A stretch of 64,000 bases of DNA from Epiperipatus broadwayi (taxonomy: Eukaryota; Onychophora; Udeonychophora; Euonychophora; Peripatidae): the NCBI GenBank assembly GCA_028023455.1, contig JAQFVV010012499.1, positions 2,362,584 through 2,426,583 on the forward strand, read 5' to 3'. The notes below the pieces were generated by a model. That model did no database searches, was not told the DNA's origin, and was given only the letters and a program-made list of their open reading frames with translations. The position numbers and the translations under genes were made by a program. Every line of letters starts with the position of its first letter. Position 1 is the first letter of the stretch. This document shows, one piece after another, positions 23,318 through 36,573 of the stretch.

Positions 23318-24177
23318 AGTTTGGGTAATTCTTTTGTTATATGTTTTATTTTAGTTACTGCGTTCATGGTAGTAAAATATAAATAATACAAATAAATGTT
23401 TAATATTTCAAATATATTTGTCCTTTTTATTTATATGATATAATAAAAAAAATATGTATAAAAATATAATTCCAGTGCAATATATTGAAATTGTAGCATA
23501 AATTGTTTAATTTATATTTGAATGAAAAGTAGTATTTGTATATTAAAAATGTAAATATTTATTATATGTAATAATTGTGAAAAGATTTTTTTTTATTTGT
23601 CATTCTTATGTAATAAGATGTTACCCTGATGTCAATGAAAAAAATCTTATAAATAGAACTGAATGGTTTGAACTCATTCTTTTTTTTTGTTTTCACTTTA
23701 AACAGAAGCACATATACATTTTTAACATGATTTTCCTTTGCCTTCCTTTAAAGTAAATAGTTGATTGAACAAAATGGAGAGATAAGATGCAACATTATCT
23801 ACCCATGAATTTGATGGAAAATGACAATTTATTATTTTAAAAAATCATCAAAATTGCTTCATTACACTGTAAGCATCAGAATATTTTTATCTTTTAAAAT
23901 GGATATTATACATTTTAAAAATACAAATGTCAGAAAATGTACAAAAATCATATCTACCTGCCTGTGTAATTTTATTAGAGCAATTAATCATTTTTAAAGA
24001 TATGAATCAGCTTAATTTCCCATCATATCATCCTAGATACAGCTAGCATCTATTCAATTATAATATTTTGAAATAATATTTGTTTATGAAATGATATTTT
24101 TTCATATCATCATGAATATAAACTAGTACTTATGTGTGCAATATCAAAACAATCACATAATTATGATATGAAAAAAA
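23318..24177. other. Gene-free A+T-rich DNA
   Basis: Nothing recognised. Confidence 0.55.
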
Positions 24178-24655
24178 ATCAAACTCATTATATTTTCAAT
24201 GGAATTTCTGTTGACTTTCAATTTTTTTATCAATAGTTGAATTGTTTTTATATACACCAAAAAATGAGTTTGAACAATGCATTATATGTTGATTATAAAA
24301 AATTCACACAATGCCAAAATCTAATTTACAATTAAAACTTAAAAATGTTAAAAGCATTTGTAAGATAAAAATATATTGATAATTATTATCTATATTTAAA
24401 CTAATCACAGTCTGATTAACATAAAAAAATGAATAAATCAAACACATTATTTTTTGAATGGAATTTCTGTGGATTTTCAATTTTTAACCACAGTTGAATT
24501 GTTTTTATAATCAGCAAGGAATGAGTTTGACTAATGCATTATATGTTGATTATAAAAAGTTCACACAATGCCAAAATCTAATTTACAATTAAAACTTAAG
24601 AATGTTAAAAGCATTTGGTAGATAAAAATATATTGATAATGTATTATCTATATTG
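24178..24655. repeat. Tandem duplication, period about 257 bp
   Basis: Two units, roughly 24178-24402 and 24437-24655, share long blocks such as GAATTTCTGTKGAYTTTCAA and CACACAATGCCAAAATCTAA at an offset of 257-259 bp. Each unit also has an internal inverted pair (CAAACTCATT / AATGAGTTTG in unit 1). The tandem ends where a TGTAACAGTC string begins. Confidence 0.8.
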
Positions 24656-27600
24656 TAACAGTCAGATTTGTACATTTACATAACAAAATCCAGAGTCCAA
24701 CACACTAAAGCTGATTGAAACAGGATGGTAAGATCCAGAGTCTAAACCAAGTTCCATCAGCAAGCTGTCCCAATTGAACAGGAAAATAATAAAAAAATTT
24801 ATTCTTCCATAGTTTTATAAATTAATCACTTAAACAATAAAATTTAATAATTTTTTTAAAGACAGATCTAATCATGTCTATTCTGGTAATGATAAAATTA
24901 CAAAAACTCAAATTACAGTCTCTCCCTTCTATCTATAAGATACTCTTGATGTTGTTATTTTTGTCACAATGACTGTTGGAAATTGCTCAAATTTCATTTG
25001 ATAATGAAAAATTTGTTTAAGACAATTTTGCTCCAATTTAAGTGAAATGGACATAGTGAAAATGAAATCTTCTTTTTTCAAGTTCAATGTTATTTGTCCA
25101 TTTTAAACTAAAATAAAAATTCATATTTTAATTCTAATATATTTTAATGGATATAAATATTTTTACATGTTTTTTCATAATATTTTTATATAACTAATTT
25201 ATGAACAACATATATGAAACATAAAACATTTAATTTTATAATAGGTATTGCTATGGTAATTGTAATAATAGAAATTGAAATGTGTAGTACCATAATAATA
25301 ATATTGATTTTCTTCAACTGACTTTTTTTATCCAATTAACTATTTCCAAAATCTATTTATTTATTCACATGTTCATATTTTCTTCTAAGACTGATGACAG
25401 CAGATTTATAAATTGATGCTAAATGGAAATAAAAAATAAAAATGTTGTTTGAATAGCACAGTTGCCATAGTTACCTAGTTAATATTAATATTTTATGTCA
25501 AATGACGTAAAAATTAAACAAAACCAACAAACTTTTATATTTTTTTTTAATATTGTGACATACAACACCAATCTGGTTACTATATATATATTCTAACCTC
25601 TTCCCTACCCTCATGATCGTCCGTCCACTCCTCAAAAATTTATATACTGTTTTATTCCGGGTTCTAGCTCAGTCTAACAAATAAATAAGTGAAATATCCA
25701 GCATTAATTAAAATGATTACTAGCTCTAATTTTTTAAAATACAAATACGGTTATATTTTTTAAAATGAATTAACAAATAATTACTATTTTCATGAGACAT
25801 GGAGTGATGACACGGGGAACGAGATAGACTACATTGAGATATTATCCACATGATACTATCTCAATGGCATAAGAACACTATTCCCCCTTTTACTATACTA
25901 AATAACTAACTTATAGTATTCTTACGACTTTCTAAGCTCTTTCACTATGATTAAAATAATAACCATCTATTATATTCTTCATAATAAGAATCTAGCTCAA
26001 TTAAATAAAAATGAAGAAAATAAATAAAATAAAATCAAATCTCAGGTTCATAACTTGTATTCTAACTGATTTAAATTTACGGTAGTAAACTATGAAAAGG
26101 GAATTTTATGTCATAATTCACTACGCAGTAACTAACAATAATAAATAATGATAATGACAACAATAGTATAATAAAATCTTATTACTTCCTAAATGAAATA
26201 AATAATTACATACGTGGTAGTATTTTAATAATCTGACAATAGAATACGTGTGGCAACATTAGCATATATTTTAATGTAATATTGTGGCAACCGACTTATG
26301 ACCAATAAATGATATAATTATGATCTTTTAATTCTATAATATTAATAAATTCTCAAAATGATTATAACACTTTTATGTTTACCTTTTTGTGCAAAAACTA
26401 TATATCTGTTTCAATTATAAGTGCATTGTGATATCATGCATCCATGTGGAGAAATAACAACGAAGACACAAAACTTTAAAATAAATTTACAACAAAGTTT
26501 ATTAATAACATCAATAAATAACAATATTTACATTATCTACATTGGATATCCTTACTCTCCTATCACAAAAGTATTTTACTAGTTGATAAAATGAAATTAA
26601 ACTTCTACTTATTTTTTCTAGTTAACTCTTATCTTTTAAATACTTAAGAAAATACAGTATTATTATTATTGGATTTCTTATTATGGTTATCTTGTTACAA
26701 AAATGAATTTCTTATCGGATTATCATTAACATTTTGTATCCCTACCATTCTTAAATTTTTTAATTTTACAAAAATTACATTCGTATTAAACATTATACAA
26801 AACAATAAAATTCTAGTTTTATATTAGTTGTATGGAATCCCACAAATTCAAACATTCTTCTATATTTGGTATTAAGTTTTATAGTTCATTATCCGATGTT
26901 TGTTAATCATAATATGCTCATTTAAGCCTTACTTCGGATGATATAATTACAACCATTAACATACCATGTACAAGTATATGTTTACTACACACTATTGAAT
27001 TATTTTCTTAATAAATATGCAATATTTATTTTCTAAATATTATTTAAAAAAAACATTCAAATTTTATTATCACTTTTAGAAAAAACTTTGTTTTAGATTC
27101 CTCTTTTAAAATCTTATATTCGTTTCTGAATTAATTTATAAATGTATTATATGATTCTTTCTCTCTTTATGATATTTTGTACTTTCACTTTTAAAATTAC
27201 ACAATTCTAAACATTCCAGCAAATAAATTATTCTTACATAATGATAACATATCTTCAATTCTATTTTATTCATTATTTCTTTGAAAATATCTCTCTGACG
27301 ATGCAGATTCATGAAACAAGGATAGCGAAAATAGATGCATAGGATCAAAAATATAACTAGAATATTATCCGTCATAAACCTTGACAATAATGGCACAGTG
27401 AATTTAAAGACACTATAGAGGAGTGACCTTTATCTGTCTACCAACCTCTATTATATGAATGATGCTAAAGCTATTTCTTCAGCTTTATATAACATCAAAA
27501 AGTTTAAAGATACTCAAAAACACTGTCCAAACTATATGTGTTCAGTCATAGAGCCCAGTTAACTATACTGAAATCACACAAACTAACTATGATCCAAATA

Positions 27601-28963
27601 CTTTATTTTTCTATTTCTTAACAAAAACATCATCTTGGTTTCCTCTACACTAGTACTACCAAGTCACTATCCGATCTTATTTCTCAAGATTTTTCTATGC
27701 AGTACATCGACAAATTCCTATCTGCATTTCTAACAACAATAAAATTCATTTATTTCAAAACTATACCGCTGTTCTTTAAGAAAATCTTTTACTACTTTTC
27801 TCGTATATTTATCATATACAAACTATTTTAAAATACCTGAATACTTTACAACATGAAAGTTCAAAAGAATCAAACAATTGTTCTGTTATATTATATTATT
27901 AATTATACTTTAAATAACTTATTGCATGCATATTTAAAATTACTCCTATCTCATAATATGTCAAAATGTTGTATAAAATGTGTACTTATAATTTAAACTT
28001 TCACACATCATTCTTAATCAATAGATGATCTAAAAAAAAATACATTATGCATTATGAACAAATATCAAAATTACCAAACGATCTTTATCTTCTCGATCGC
28101 GTTCTGAAGGCTTCACCATCCCATTGATTCTTGTAGATATATGATTTCCATACATACTCTTTATTTTAAAACAATATTTCTATCATTCTATTAAGCTATT
28201 ATATTTAATTTTTCAATATTACTAAAATTATGTTTATATGTTTTCCCTAATCTCACATAGCATTTTATATTTTAAAATAAATTAGTAAAAAATATTTAAA
28301 TTATATTTACGATACTTCTTCATCAAACTTTCTTGAACTGTTCATATTAAAGCTAAAAAAAAATATATTATTTCTTCTTCAGTCACTTAATGTTCTATTT
28401 TAAGGCAAAACAATTATTACTCTGTTTGATAAATCTTCATAGACAACAATCCTTGGTTTTAAAATAATTAATACTATTATTAATTCTTGATATCAATTAA
28501 TCCTGTAAAGAAAAAAAAAACGTCTCCATATTCTCTTCTAATATTGTCTGCTAGCATTTTCCCGTGCGACTTTTACGATGCATCTTCTGGGTACTTTTTA
28601 TTTAAATCTTCAATAATTTTCCGGTTTCCATGGATCCATTTTCATTAAGTAATTTAATTTTATTTTTTCTAAATCAAGCATTTCTTCCATTGAATACTTT
28701 ATAATATTTAATTAATTCCTCTCAGAGGAAGTTTTCTGTTCTTTTCCATAAAATGTATAATAGTACTTTCATATTATTCTATAACTTTTTTCTTCTTTAT
28801 TTAAAATTCAGGTACCATATTTTTATAATGTTTCTTTTTAAAAGATGAACACTTTTTCTTCATTATACATTTACATAATTTTTCTTTGTAATAAAAACGC
28901 ATATTAAATTTTTCCATAGAGAAGTATAACATAACTTCAAAGTAGCCTTATAAAATTGGTGCG
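24656..28963. other. A+T-rich DNA with LTR-like fragments
   Basis: No intact gene. TGT-starting edges preceded by ATATT occur at about 24,655, 25,555 and 26,283. The minus strand around 25,640 has AACAGTATATAAATTTTTGA, a TATA-like string in a G+C-richer patch (25,590-25,680). Between about 28,080 and 28,960 the minus strand looks faintly coding (a CCATGGAAACCGGAAAATTA patch near 28,630) but is full of stops. I could not pair LTRs. Confidence 0.3.
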
Positions 28964-29143
28964 TCATAATTTCTTCCTGACGGCAAGTAACTTCTCCTTT
29001 AAATTCTCATATAGCGTCCCAATTATATTTCTTTGAGTGACAAAAATAAGTTTCTGGTTGAGCATAAATAAAGCTGTTTTAAGACATTTTCCAAATATTT
29101 TTTCTTTAGCAATATTTTTAGGTAATTTTCCTTGTACTTCCAT
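28964..29143 (-). CDS. Unrecognised 59-codon frame, Lys-rich
   Basis: An ATG-to-TGA frame opening MEVQGKLPKNIAKEKIFGK and ending LKEKLLAVRKKL. Codon use is less extreme than the flanks and the C-terminal part is a plausible amphipathic helix. On the same strand, upstream AACCAATCAAAGG (about 29,403-29,415) resembles a CCAAT-type promoter string, and CTTACCAGGG just 5' could be a splice acceptor. No homolog is recognisable; it may be an exon fragment or retroelement debris. Confidence 0.2.
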   Translation of the reverse strand: MEVQGKLPKNIAKEKIFGKCLKTALFMLNQKLIFVTQRNIIGTLYENLKEKLLAVRKKL

Positions 29144-30199
29144 CTCTACTGTAGGTTTTTGGTTAAATTCGAATAAAATTCCCTGGTAAGATAACTTTTA
29201 AAATTAGCAATCCATATAGATACAATCAAAATATATTATATGTTACAAAAGAACTTTTAAAATAAATACAAACTTTTAAATTTATATCACTTTTCCAGCT
29301 ACGGTGTTATCAGCTAAAAAATATGTTACTTTCTCTTTCACTTACACATTACTTCTCCCCGCTCTGTATAATTCTTATATTTTTGTCTGCTAATTTACCT
29401 CCTTTGATTGGTTAATGACTTTTTAGCGCGAACAAATTTACACATTTTAGTTATAGCAGATTAGACTTTTAAAATAAAGAATTGATGACGTAATGTCTCA
29501 AATATTATTTAGACTAGTATTTTTAAATTTAATTTTAATTTTACCAAAATCATTTAGACTTTAAAATAAATATTAAAACAATATTTAATATTTTATCCTT
29601 TACTTTAATGATGGCAATTATATTTAGTTTCAAATTCACAAACTTTATTATTATTTTAACAAGCGTGTGTGTGAAGGTATATAATATACAGTCACGTGTT
29701 TACTAACTTTATCAAATGATTTTTTATTTATGTCTCGGTCTAAATTACCAAAACTGATATATTTTATAAAAAATTTGGAAAATAATTTAAACTTATAGAA
29801 CTAAATACAATTCTCACCATCCTAAAGCTTATTTTAAAATACACTCTATTAATTTTGACTATTAAATACAATTATACATTGCATATAGTATTTATTTAAT
29901 TTATTAGTTTTAAAAATATTATATTCAAATTATTAATATACTTTTAACTATTTATAGCTGTATTATTTTATATGGCCAGCTTTCACAACCATAAGCAAGA
30001 ATATAATTAAGCTTTATTTAACTGTTTTCTCTTAAAATAATCTATTACATTTTTATATACCAGGTATTTTCAGCTTTAAATTGTACTATAAAATTTAATT
30101 ATCCTACTATTATTTATATATCATACAAATATAACTTAAAATTTAAATTTTTTTAGTAATTGACCTTTTCTACCTTATTATGACCTACAGATAAGGGCA
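29144..30199. other. Gene-free A+T-rich DNA
   Basis: Nothing firm; a CCAAT-like string on the minus strand near 29,410 is mentioned with the small frame to the left. Confidence 0.5.
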
Positions 30200-30212
30200 C
30201 AATATATATATA

Positions 30213-30242
30213 TTGTAATGGATGTTTAAAACACCATTACAA
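30213..30242. repeat. 30-bp near-palindrome
   Basis: TTGTAATGG (30213-30221) and CCATTACAA (30234-30242) are exact complements around a 12-base centre that itself nearly pairs. It overlaps an alternating TA palindrome at 30200-30215. TGTAATGG...CCATTACA resembles LTR edges meeting. Confidence 0.6.
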
Positions 30243-31127
30243 AAATTATAGTTTTATAGGGGTGAAGAAAATAAAATAAATTTTTATAAAATTTCGTTTG
30301 TAAAACTTGATTAAAAGTTTTTTTTTTAATGCTTGTACAAATATATATGTATGTACATGGGAATTGTATTTTAATACCACAGTTATATTTGGTTTTTAAT
30401 TTTAATTTTTAAAAAAAAGAAAAAAAACTAGAATTACTTTTTTTTTAATTTATGTACAAGTAAAGTGTATAAATAAATTGCTTTTCAGATTTGGGGATTT
30501 AGATTGATAAAAATATTTAAAAAGAAAGAAAACAAAAAGAAAAGAATTTTTCATTAGTTAATTCCTAGATCTGTAAAGGGCAATTTATTTTCATTAATTA
30601 GATAACTATTGTTAGCTAGATGGAGAACTTTATAAATTTTAATTAAAATGAAAAAGTTTTGTAATTGGTTGAGATATGATTCAGCTATAAAAGGCTTAAT
30701 CAGGCCATCATATTATCTTTCACTAATTCTGAGATACAGACACCAAGGAAAAAGAGAATGGCACAAACTCTGATACAGGTACAAATTCTATGGAGATACT
30801 TAGACAAACTATTCCTGCACAACTAGGAGAGAACAATTCCTGCATATTCTGAAAGCAAAGCCGATCCAGCAATTCTGTTTAGAATGAATTCTAAACCTAC
30901 AGCAGAATATTTTCTTCTACCATGATGTGCTAAGTTTCTCACCAGGTCAGGTTCAGACATCTTGTGTCTACATTAACTGCCTATAATGTCATAAGAACCG
31001 GCTACAAAGAAACCCCTAACTGACTTGCCTAAGCCAAACATCAAGGAATCCAGATTAATGGACAATATTCAAGAAGTCTAGTGCACTAGCATTTAAATAA
31101 ATTTTTAAGGTACCTTCCATTTTACAA
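30216..31127 (+). mobile_element. Possible solo LTR
   Basis: The interval starts TGTAATGGATG and ends CCTTCCATTTTACA, imperfectly inverted edges of the TGT...ACA kind. Inside, ATTGG (30663-30667) precedes TATAAAAGG (30686-30694) by about 20 bases. An AAATAAA string occurs near 31,096. This order (edge, promoter, polyadenylation signal, edge) is that of an LTR. I cannot see a target duplication and no partner LTR is in the window, so it stays tentative. Confidence 0.35.
30686..30694 (+). promoter_or_regulatory. TATA box with upstream inverted CCAAT
   Basis: TATAAAAGG in the context CAGCTATAAAAGGCTTAAT, the best plus-strand TATA box in the window, with ATTGG about 20 bases upstream. The DNA downstream is markedly less A+T-rich for about 350 bases. 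Confidence 0.5.
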
Positions 31128-33206
31128 TTTAAATAATTGTGTCTTAAATTGGATTTCTTTTTTTTTTACTATAAATGTGTCAAGTTTTATTTTATGTAAT
31201 TCGTTTCTGTGCATTTGATTTTTTTTTACGAGTGCTAGTTTCAAGCCTATACTGTATGTCCTATTTAAGTGATAGTAAGTAAAATAGTATAGCTTTATTT
31301 ATAATCTAACATTCCTTTTTATTATAGATAGTCTGGATAGTACAGACTATTTTAATTAACTTGTGGCTCATGACCCATTTTATTCTTACTTCTACTTATG
31401 TCGAGAAACTGTAATTATTTATAATAGACTATTATGAAATATAAGTCATTAGTTTTATTATTTGAAACTATAAATTCGTGTATTAGAGGCACATACTATC
31501 ATTATAACCCTTTCAATAGGTATATCATGAGCTCCTAGCCTGTCTCACCGTGAGGGAGGTCAATCAATTGAAAGTAATAACTTTCAACACTTTTTATTTT
31601 ATTTATTAATGTTTTGGAAGTTACCTTTGTATTTCTTCGGTTTTGACATAAGCTTGCATAAATCTCAAATACAGAGATGCAGCCTTTTCCTAACTATGGG
31701 TTATAAGCAGGAAGCTAACCTTCCTTGCCTTGTGTGAGATCACTATATACTTACTAATACTTCTCTGCTACTGCCAGTATTTTGCACTCTTTCATGCACA
31801 GGAAATCGCTCTCAAAGCCATATAAGTATTTTGCACTCTTTCATGCACAGGAAATCGCGCTCAAAGCCATATAAAATATTTTAGGTTAATTTTGACAAAT
31901 GTATAAGTAGTACATTTTAAGTGTGTTTTAAAGATTATTATTTAGAATGTTTATTTAAGCATGCTACTAATAAAATAATTATTCCTTTTACTTGGCTGAT
32001 TTTGTTTTCTGTTGCTACATTTCCAACTTTCTGAACAAAACATAAGATCTCAGTTGCTTGATTGAGCTAGTCTGGTGCATTCAGTTTGCATATCCTGTCC
32101 ACCCTTAAAATATATGTCTAGTTCTGATTTTCAGACTAGTGTCGCACTTGTGGTCAGTATATGCGAATCCAAAGCTTTCGGCCAGTACAATATATAATAT
32201 TCATTTATTAATAAACTTTAATTTAACTTAAATCAAGTAAACATGTTTGATTATTGTTCAGTTATGCAATATCAATTCATTGATTAATAACATTCAAGTG
32301 AGACAGATAAACTGACTGTATTCTAAAATTTATTTGAAATAAATATCGCATAATCCAGAAATCAAATACCGTGATTGTTAGTGAGTATGATTATATTATT
32401 TTTGTATTAAATTTTAGTTATTACCTGACTGGATATAAACATTATATGATAATCCTAATCAAATATTTGCATGTTTTATCTAAATTATTATTGATGCTGT
32501 AAATACTGTATTGACTTCATGGTTGATCAATAAGATCTTAATTTTATTCAATTATAAAAATAATAATAGTATATTTTGTTCTGTTATAAGTCAGAATTTG
32601 TTTTAATTACATTTACGTTTTAATTGATTTGGATCATAATCTAATTAACTATTAAATCTTAATATTCATACTTGATTATAATAAATACTAATAATTCTTT
32701 TAAATGTTTTGATTGTTATAATATAAAGATTTAATAATTTAGTTACAGAAAAATTAAAATAAATTGATATGAATAGTTAATTGTATTTAAGTAAATATCC
32801 AATAGAAATCTACTGGTTTTATATACTGATATGATTGGATATTATAGATTCAAGATTATCTTGTAGATTTATTGATATTTATATCATTATGTATTTTATC
32901 CTGGTTTAAATAACGTGATTAGTAAAAGTAAATTAATATAAAAATATAGTATGGCTGAGTTAGTGTAATTTATCATTTCGTTTAATTGGAATTTAAAATT
33001 AATTATTGGATCATATATTTATTTAGATAGTATGACTCTTGTAAATGTATAGGACATGCTAAAGATGTTATCTCAATTCATGAATTATTTTATTTAGATA
33101 TAAATATCATTAAATTTTAATATAAGTTCGTTATTATAAGCAATTTGATTCATTGGGTTATTAAAATTTAGTTGTTGAATGATTAATCAATATTTTCATT
33201 TAATTA
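31128..33206. other. Gene-free DNA with a G+C-richer patch
   Basis: A less A+T-rich patch spans about 31,520-32,200 and includes the 49-bp tandem repeat listed next. It ends with AATAAA-type sequence near 32,210. No coding frame is supported; the rest is plain A+T-rich DNA. Confidence 0.45.
31776..31873. repeat. 49-bp tandem duplication
   Basis: Unit 31776-31824 is repeated head-to-tail at 31825-31873 with a single difference (ATCGCTCTC versus ATCGCGCTC). The near identity says the duplication is recent. Confidence 0.95.
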
Positions 33207-34785
33207 TAAGTGAAATATATCTTAAGCATATGGTAGAAATTAATAATCTACTGCATGTCACTGTGTAAATAAGGTACTGATTGGAAGGTATCAGGAATCA
33301 TAAATGATGTTACAATCATCTAATATTAATGTGTTACATAAAAATGAGAATTAAGTGAAACTAGAATAACCTACATTGAAAGGTTTACAGCCATCCATTT
33401 TTATCAGTAATAGTTAGCTCAAACTGACATCTATTTAACAAAACCCCAATATAGCTTGTCTAAGCAGCAGGATTGCCTCCCATTTATAATTTTAAAATTT
33501 TACTAATTTATCATATTACTATTAAGTGCATAAAGTGAAAATAGCAGACTAACATACCAATATCATGAGCTTCATTACAGAATATTTTTATATACATATC
33601 ACTGATTAGATTGTGGCATAAATATAGAACAAACATCCATCTCTTACAATATCTGTTCATAAACAAATTAATTATATAACTATTCATTAACATATTTCAT
33701 TAAATTGGAGGCAATAATTACCTAAGTATTAGTTTAAAAGTTATAATTATTCTTTCAGCTTAACAGTTCACATTCAGTCTTTAGCTGTTTAGAGAATTGA
33801 TTCTTTACCATAGTTATGATGGGTGAAATTTTAATTGACATTCAGACTACTAAATTGCTTTGGCAGTGATTTCATCATAGCTTAATGTCTGATTCTTCAA
33901 GTGGCACTGGACAACACTCATATCAGGTGGATACATAGTGGATGCATGTTCAGATGGTTTCTTTTTTCATTGATGGCTTCTTTCTTAAGACTCATCAATG
34001 AGTTTTCAGCTTGCCCTCTTCCAGATTGACAGAGCAATGCATATAACAGCTTCTCTACTCATGCATGGTAGACTTGCTGGAACTATCAGATAAAAATTAA
34101 TTAAAGTAGAATAATAATGGCAGAATGATAATCACTGGCAGGATCAAGATAGAAGAATTATTCGACTTACAGAATATCAGCATACGAAAAATCATGGAGG
34201 CAAACAGGAATTAATTTAAACAGAATAATAATTGTAGAATAATGATGGACAGATAAAAGATCAAAAGTTTCCTCAAATGTACTTTCCTTCACTATTTATA
34301 TGATTTTGAATTATCTTAGCAGTAAAATTCAGATTCATCTCTAATCATTTGGATCTCTGATTTATTGGCCATAGATAACTCCATTACTTTTGCTGACATC
34401 TGAATTTATTTGTCCAATACCCTATTTGCAAGATCTTTTTTTAGAGTGGGGAATAACAGCTTTTTTAATTAAATTATTTTAATTATATACCTCCTTGAAC
34501 TTAATCTAATGATCTGTTTACAAGCATTGCAATTACTTTTTCCAAAATATCATTTCTATCTTATAACCCTTTTTGTTTTTTAACTACTTTGGAGTTAAAT
34601 TTAGAATCAATTACCTTTTTAAATTTTAGGACATATTTTATTTTTGCACAAATTAACTTTATATATTAATTATACCATATACATTTATCTGTGCATTTAT
34701 AATAGATATTTAATATTTATTTATAAAAATGTATTAATCCTTTTAACCTTAAATTTTGTTTGTAATTTTTAACATTCAAACATGA
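33207..34785 (+). repeat. Large dispersed direct repeat, left copy
   Basis: This 1.6-kb segment aligns by eye with 37,503-40,985 in the same orientation. Shared blocks include GATTAGATTGTGGCATA versus AACTAGATTGTGGCATA, ACACTCATATCAGGTGGATA versus TACTCATATCAGGTGGATA, and GAATAATGATGGACA. The copies have diverged by many substitutions and small gaps. The left copy lacks the DNA transposon and the 1-kb insert found in the right copy, so it acts as the ancestral reference. Both copies end at a (TA)n tract. Confidence 0.75.
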
Positions 34786-34787
34786 AG

Positions 34788-34823
<36 letters not shown>

Positions 34824-34837
34824 CTTCATGTTTGAAT

Positions 34838-34875
<38 letters not shown>

Positions 34876-34876
34876 A
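34774..34876. repeat. Two adjoining perfect palindromes centred on (TA)n
   Basis: 34774-34837 is a perfect 64-bp palindrome: ATTCAAACATGAAGTATG on the left is mirrored exactly on the right around a TA run (centre 34,805.5). Starting at its last base, 34837-34876 is a second perfect palindrome, TTTGAATATAT...ATATATTCAAA (centre 34,856.5). The corresponding end of the paralogous repeat (about 40,985) has TTTGAAAATAATATATATA and no palindrome. Confidence 0.9.
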
Positions 34877-34949
34877 GTCTGCCAAAAACAAACAACTAAA
34901 AAAAAAAAAGATTTTACTTGCTTAGTACAATATAATACACATGGAAATT

Positions 34950-36010
34950 AGTTATACAAAAAATACATAATCTATAAAATTTTCAACCATGCTCTTATAA
35001 TTGATTAAATTTTGGCATTTCTGGTCAAGTTCCATTTGAATCTTGTATTTTTTCAAATAATTAACATTAACTGGCCATTCTTTTACTTGTTTTGCCAGTC
35101 TAACTTGGTATAATTTATTAATCTGTTCCAACCCTTATCTATTGTAATACAAAGTCTTCTTAAAAATCTTTTCATAGTTTCCTTAAATCTCTGATCCAGG
35201 TCTATTTTAACCCCTGTATATTTTCTTTATCTTCTTATGTTATTACAATTTCTTCCAATCTCCTATTTCTGTATATTATACAACATCTCTTCTACATTCA
35301 CTATTCTACCTTTTATCTCATCATGAAGTCTTTTTTCTTTATCCTGACAGCTTCATTTATCACTTTTAAATGATTCTGCAATACCATTTTTATATGTATT
35401 ACTTCTTCCACCTTGACTACACTATCATTCTCTCTCAATTTCTCTCTCTGGCTATCTATAAATGCACATTCAGTGGGTCTTCTACTGTATCCATCATATA
35501 TTCTTTTTTAACATCCCTAAGATTTTCTTTTCCTACTCTACTTTTATTATTTGAGCACTTTCCAATCAAAATTCTAATTTCACTAACATTTTCCTCCACC
35601 ACCTTTACCTCTTGCTCTACTTCCTCAAATCTCTTATTATTTCTTTATTCTGTACTTCTCAATTCTATCTTTTTGATTTTCTACATCTTTTCTATTCTCT
35701 GTACTTATTGTCTCAACTGCTACCCTCTTGTATTTTATCTTGTTTTGCCAAGTTTCTGATATCTACTTGTTTTCCTCTATTACTTTTTATTGCATTTTGC
35801 ATCTGATTTGCCTTATTCCTCATCTCTTGCTTCATTTCTTCCATTTTTTAATTCATGTCACCCACCTTATCCATTATTTAAAGTTGATTCTCTTTCATTT
35901 TCTGATGATTTTGATTTATCATCTCCATCATCAACTTCAACATCTGTATCTGTTAGCTTGTCATTTTTCATATTGGAATGCAAACAAAAATTAAAATCTA
36001 TTTTCCAAAC
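34950..36010 (-). pseudogene. Decayed coiled-coil-like frame, possibly retroelement ORF1
   Basis: Translated on the minus strand with frame changes, the segment yields long Glu/Lys/Ile/Met-rich runs with heptad-like spacing (for example EEVEQEVKVVEENVSEI near 35,590 and KMEEMKQEMRNKANQMQNA near 35,810-35,850). Many stop codons interrupt it. Plus-strand frames over this region (35,370-36,014) are shadows of it and look hydrophobic for that reason. Coiled coils are typical of L1-type ORF1 and of gag-like proteins, but no RNA-binding domain is visible, so the identity is open. It sits between the two copies of the large direct repeat. Confidence 0.4.
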
Positions 36011-36526
36011 ATAACTCCAAAATTCTCCTCTATAAAACTTTATTAATTATTAATTCTTTATTCTTATTAAATATCTACCCCACTCTGACTCACTTTAGCT
36101 GAACACATTCCAAATTCCCATCAACGTCCTATTTTGCCATTATATTTATATCCTAATTTCAACATTCTAATGTCCATTTTTACAAAAATATCTTTTGTAT
36201 ATATTGTATAGGATGTGTTTATTTTCTCACAGTTGATATGAAAATTCTTCTTATTACACTATATATTATTCTTATTAATGGCAATAACTTGTCACAAATA
36301 AACTTTTTTCTATTTTCTAAATATGCTTTTGCATAAACAACATTTTACTTTTATTAAGTTAAAACAAACTACTTTAAAACATTCTCCCCTTTCTATATAC
36401 ATCGAATTTATTTTAACAAAACAGAAACAAACTTATTCTATTTAAACTTTTTTTTGCAGCATCAAAATCTACATGTCTCTCATAAATATGTGTTTAATTC
36501 ATTGATAATACAATTATTTTACAAAA

Positions 36527-36529
36527 ATA

Positions 36530-36571
<42 letters not shown>

Positions 36572-36573
36572 TA

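Noticed and set aside
35370-36014. Hydrophobic plus-strand frames resembling membrane proteins
   Set aside because: Antisense shadows of a decayed Lys/Glu-rich minus-strand frame; the reverse complement of Lys/Glu codons gives Phe/Leu/Ser.
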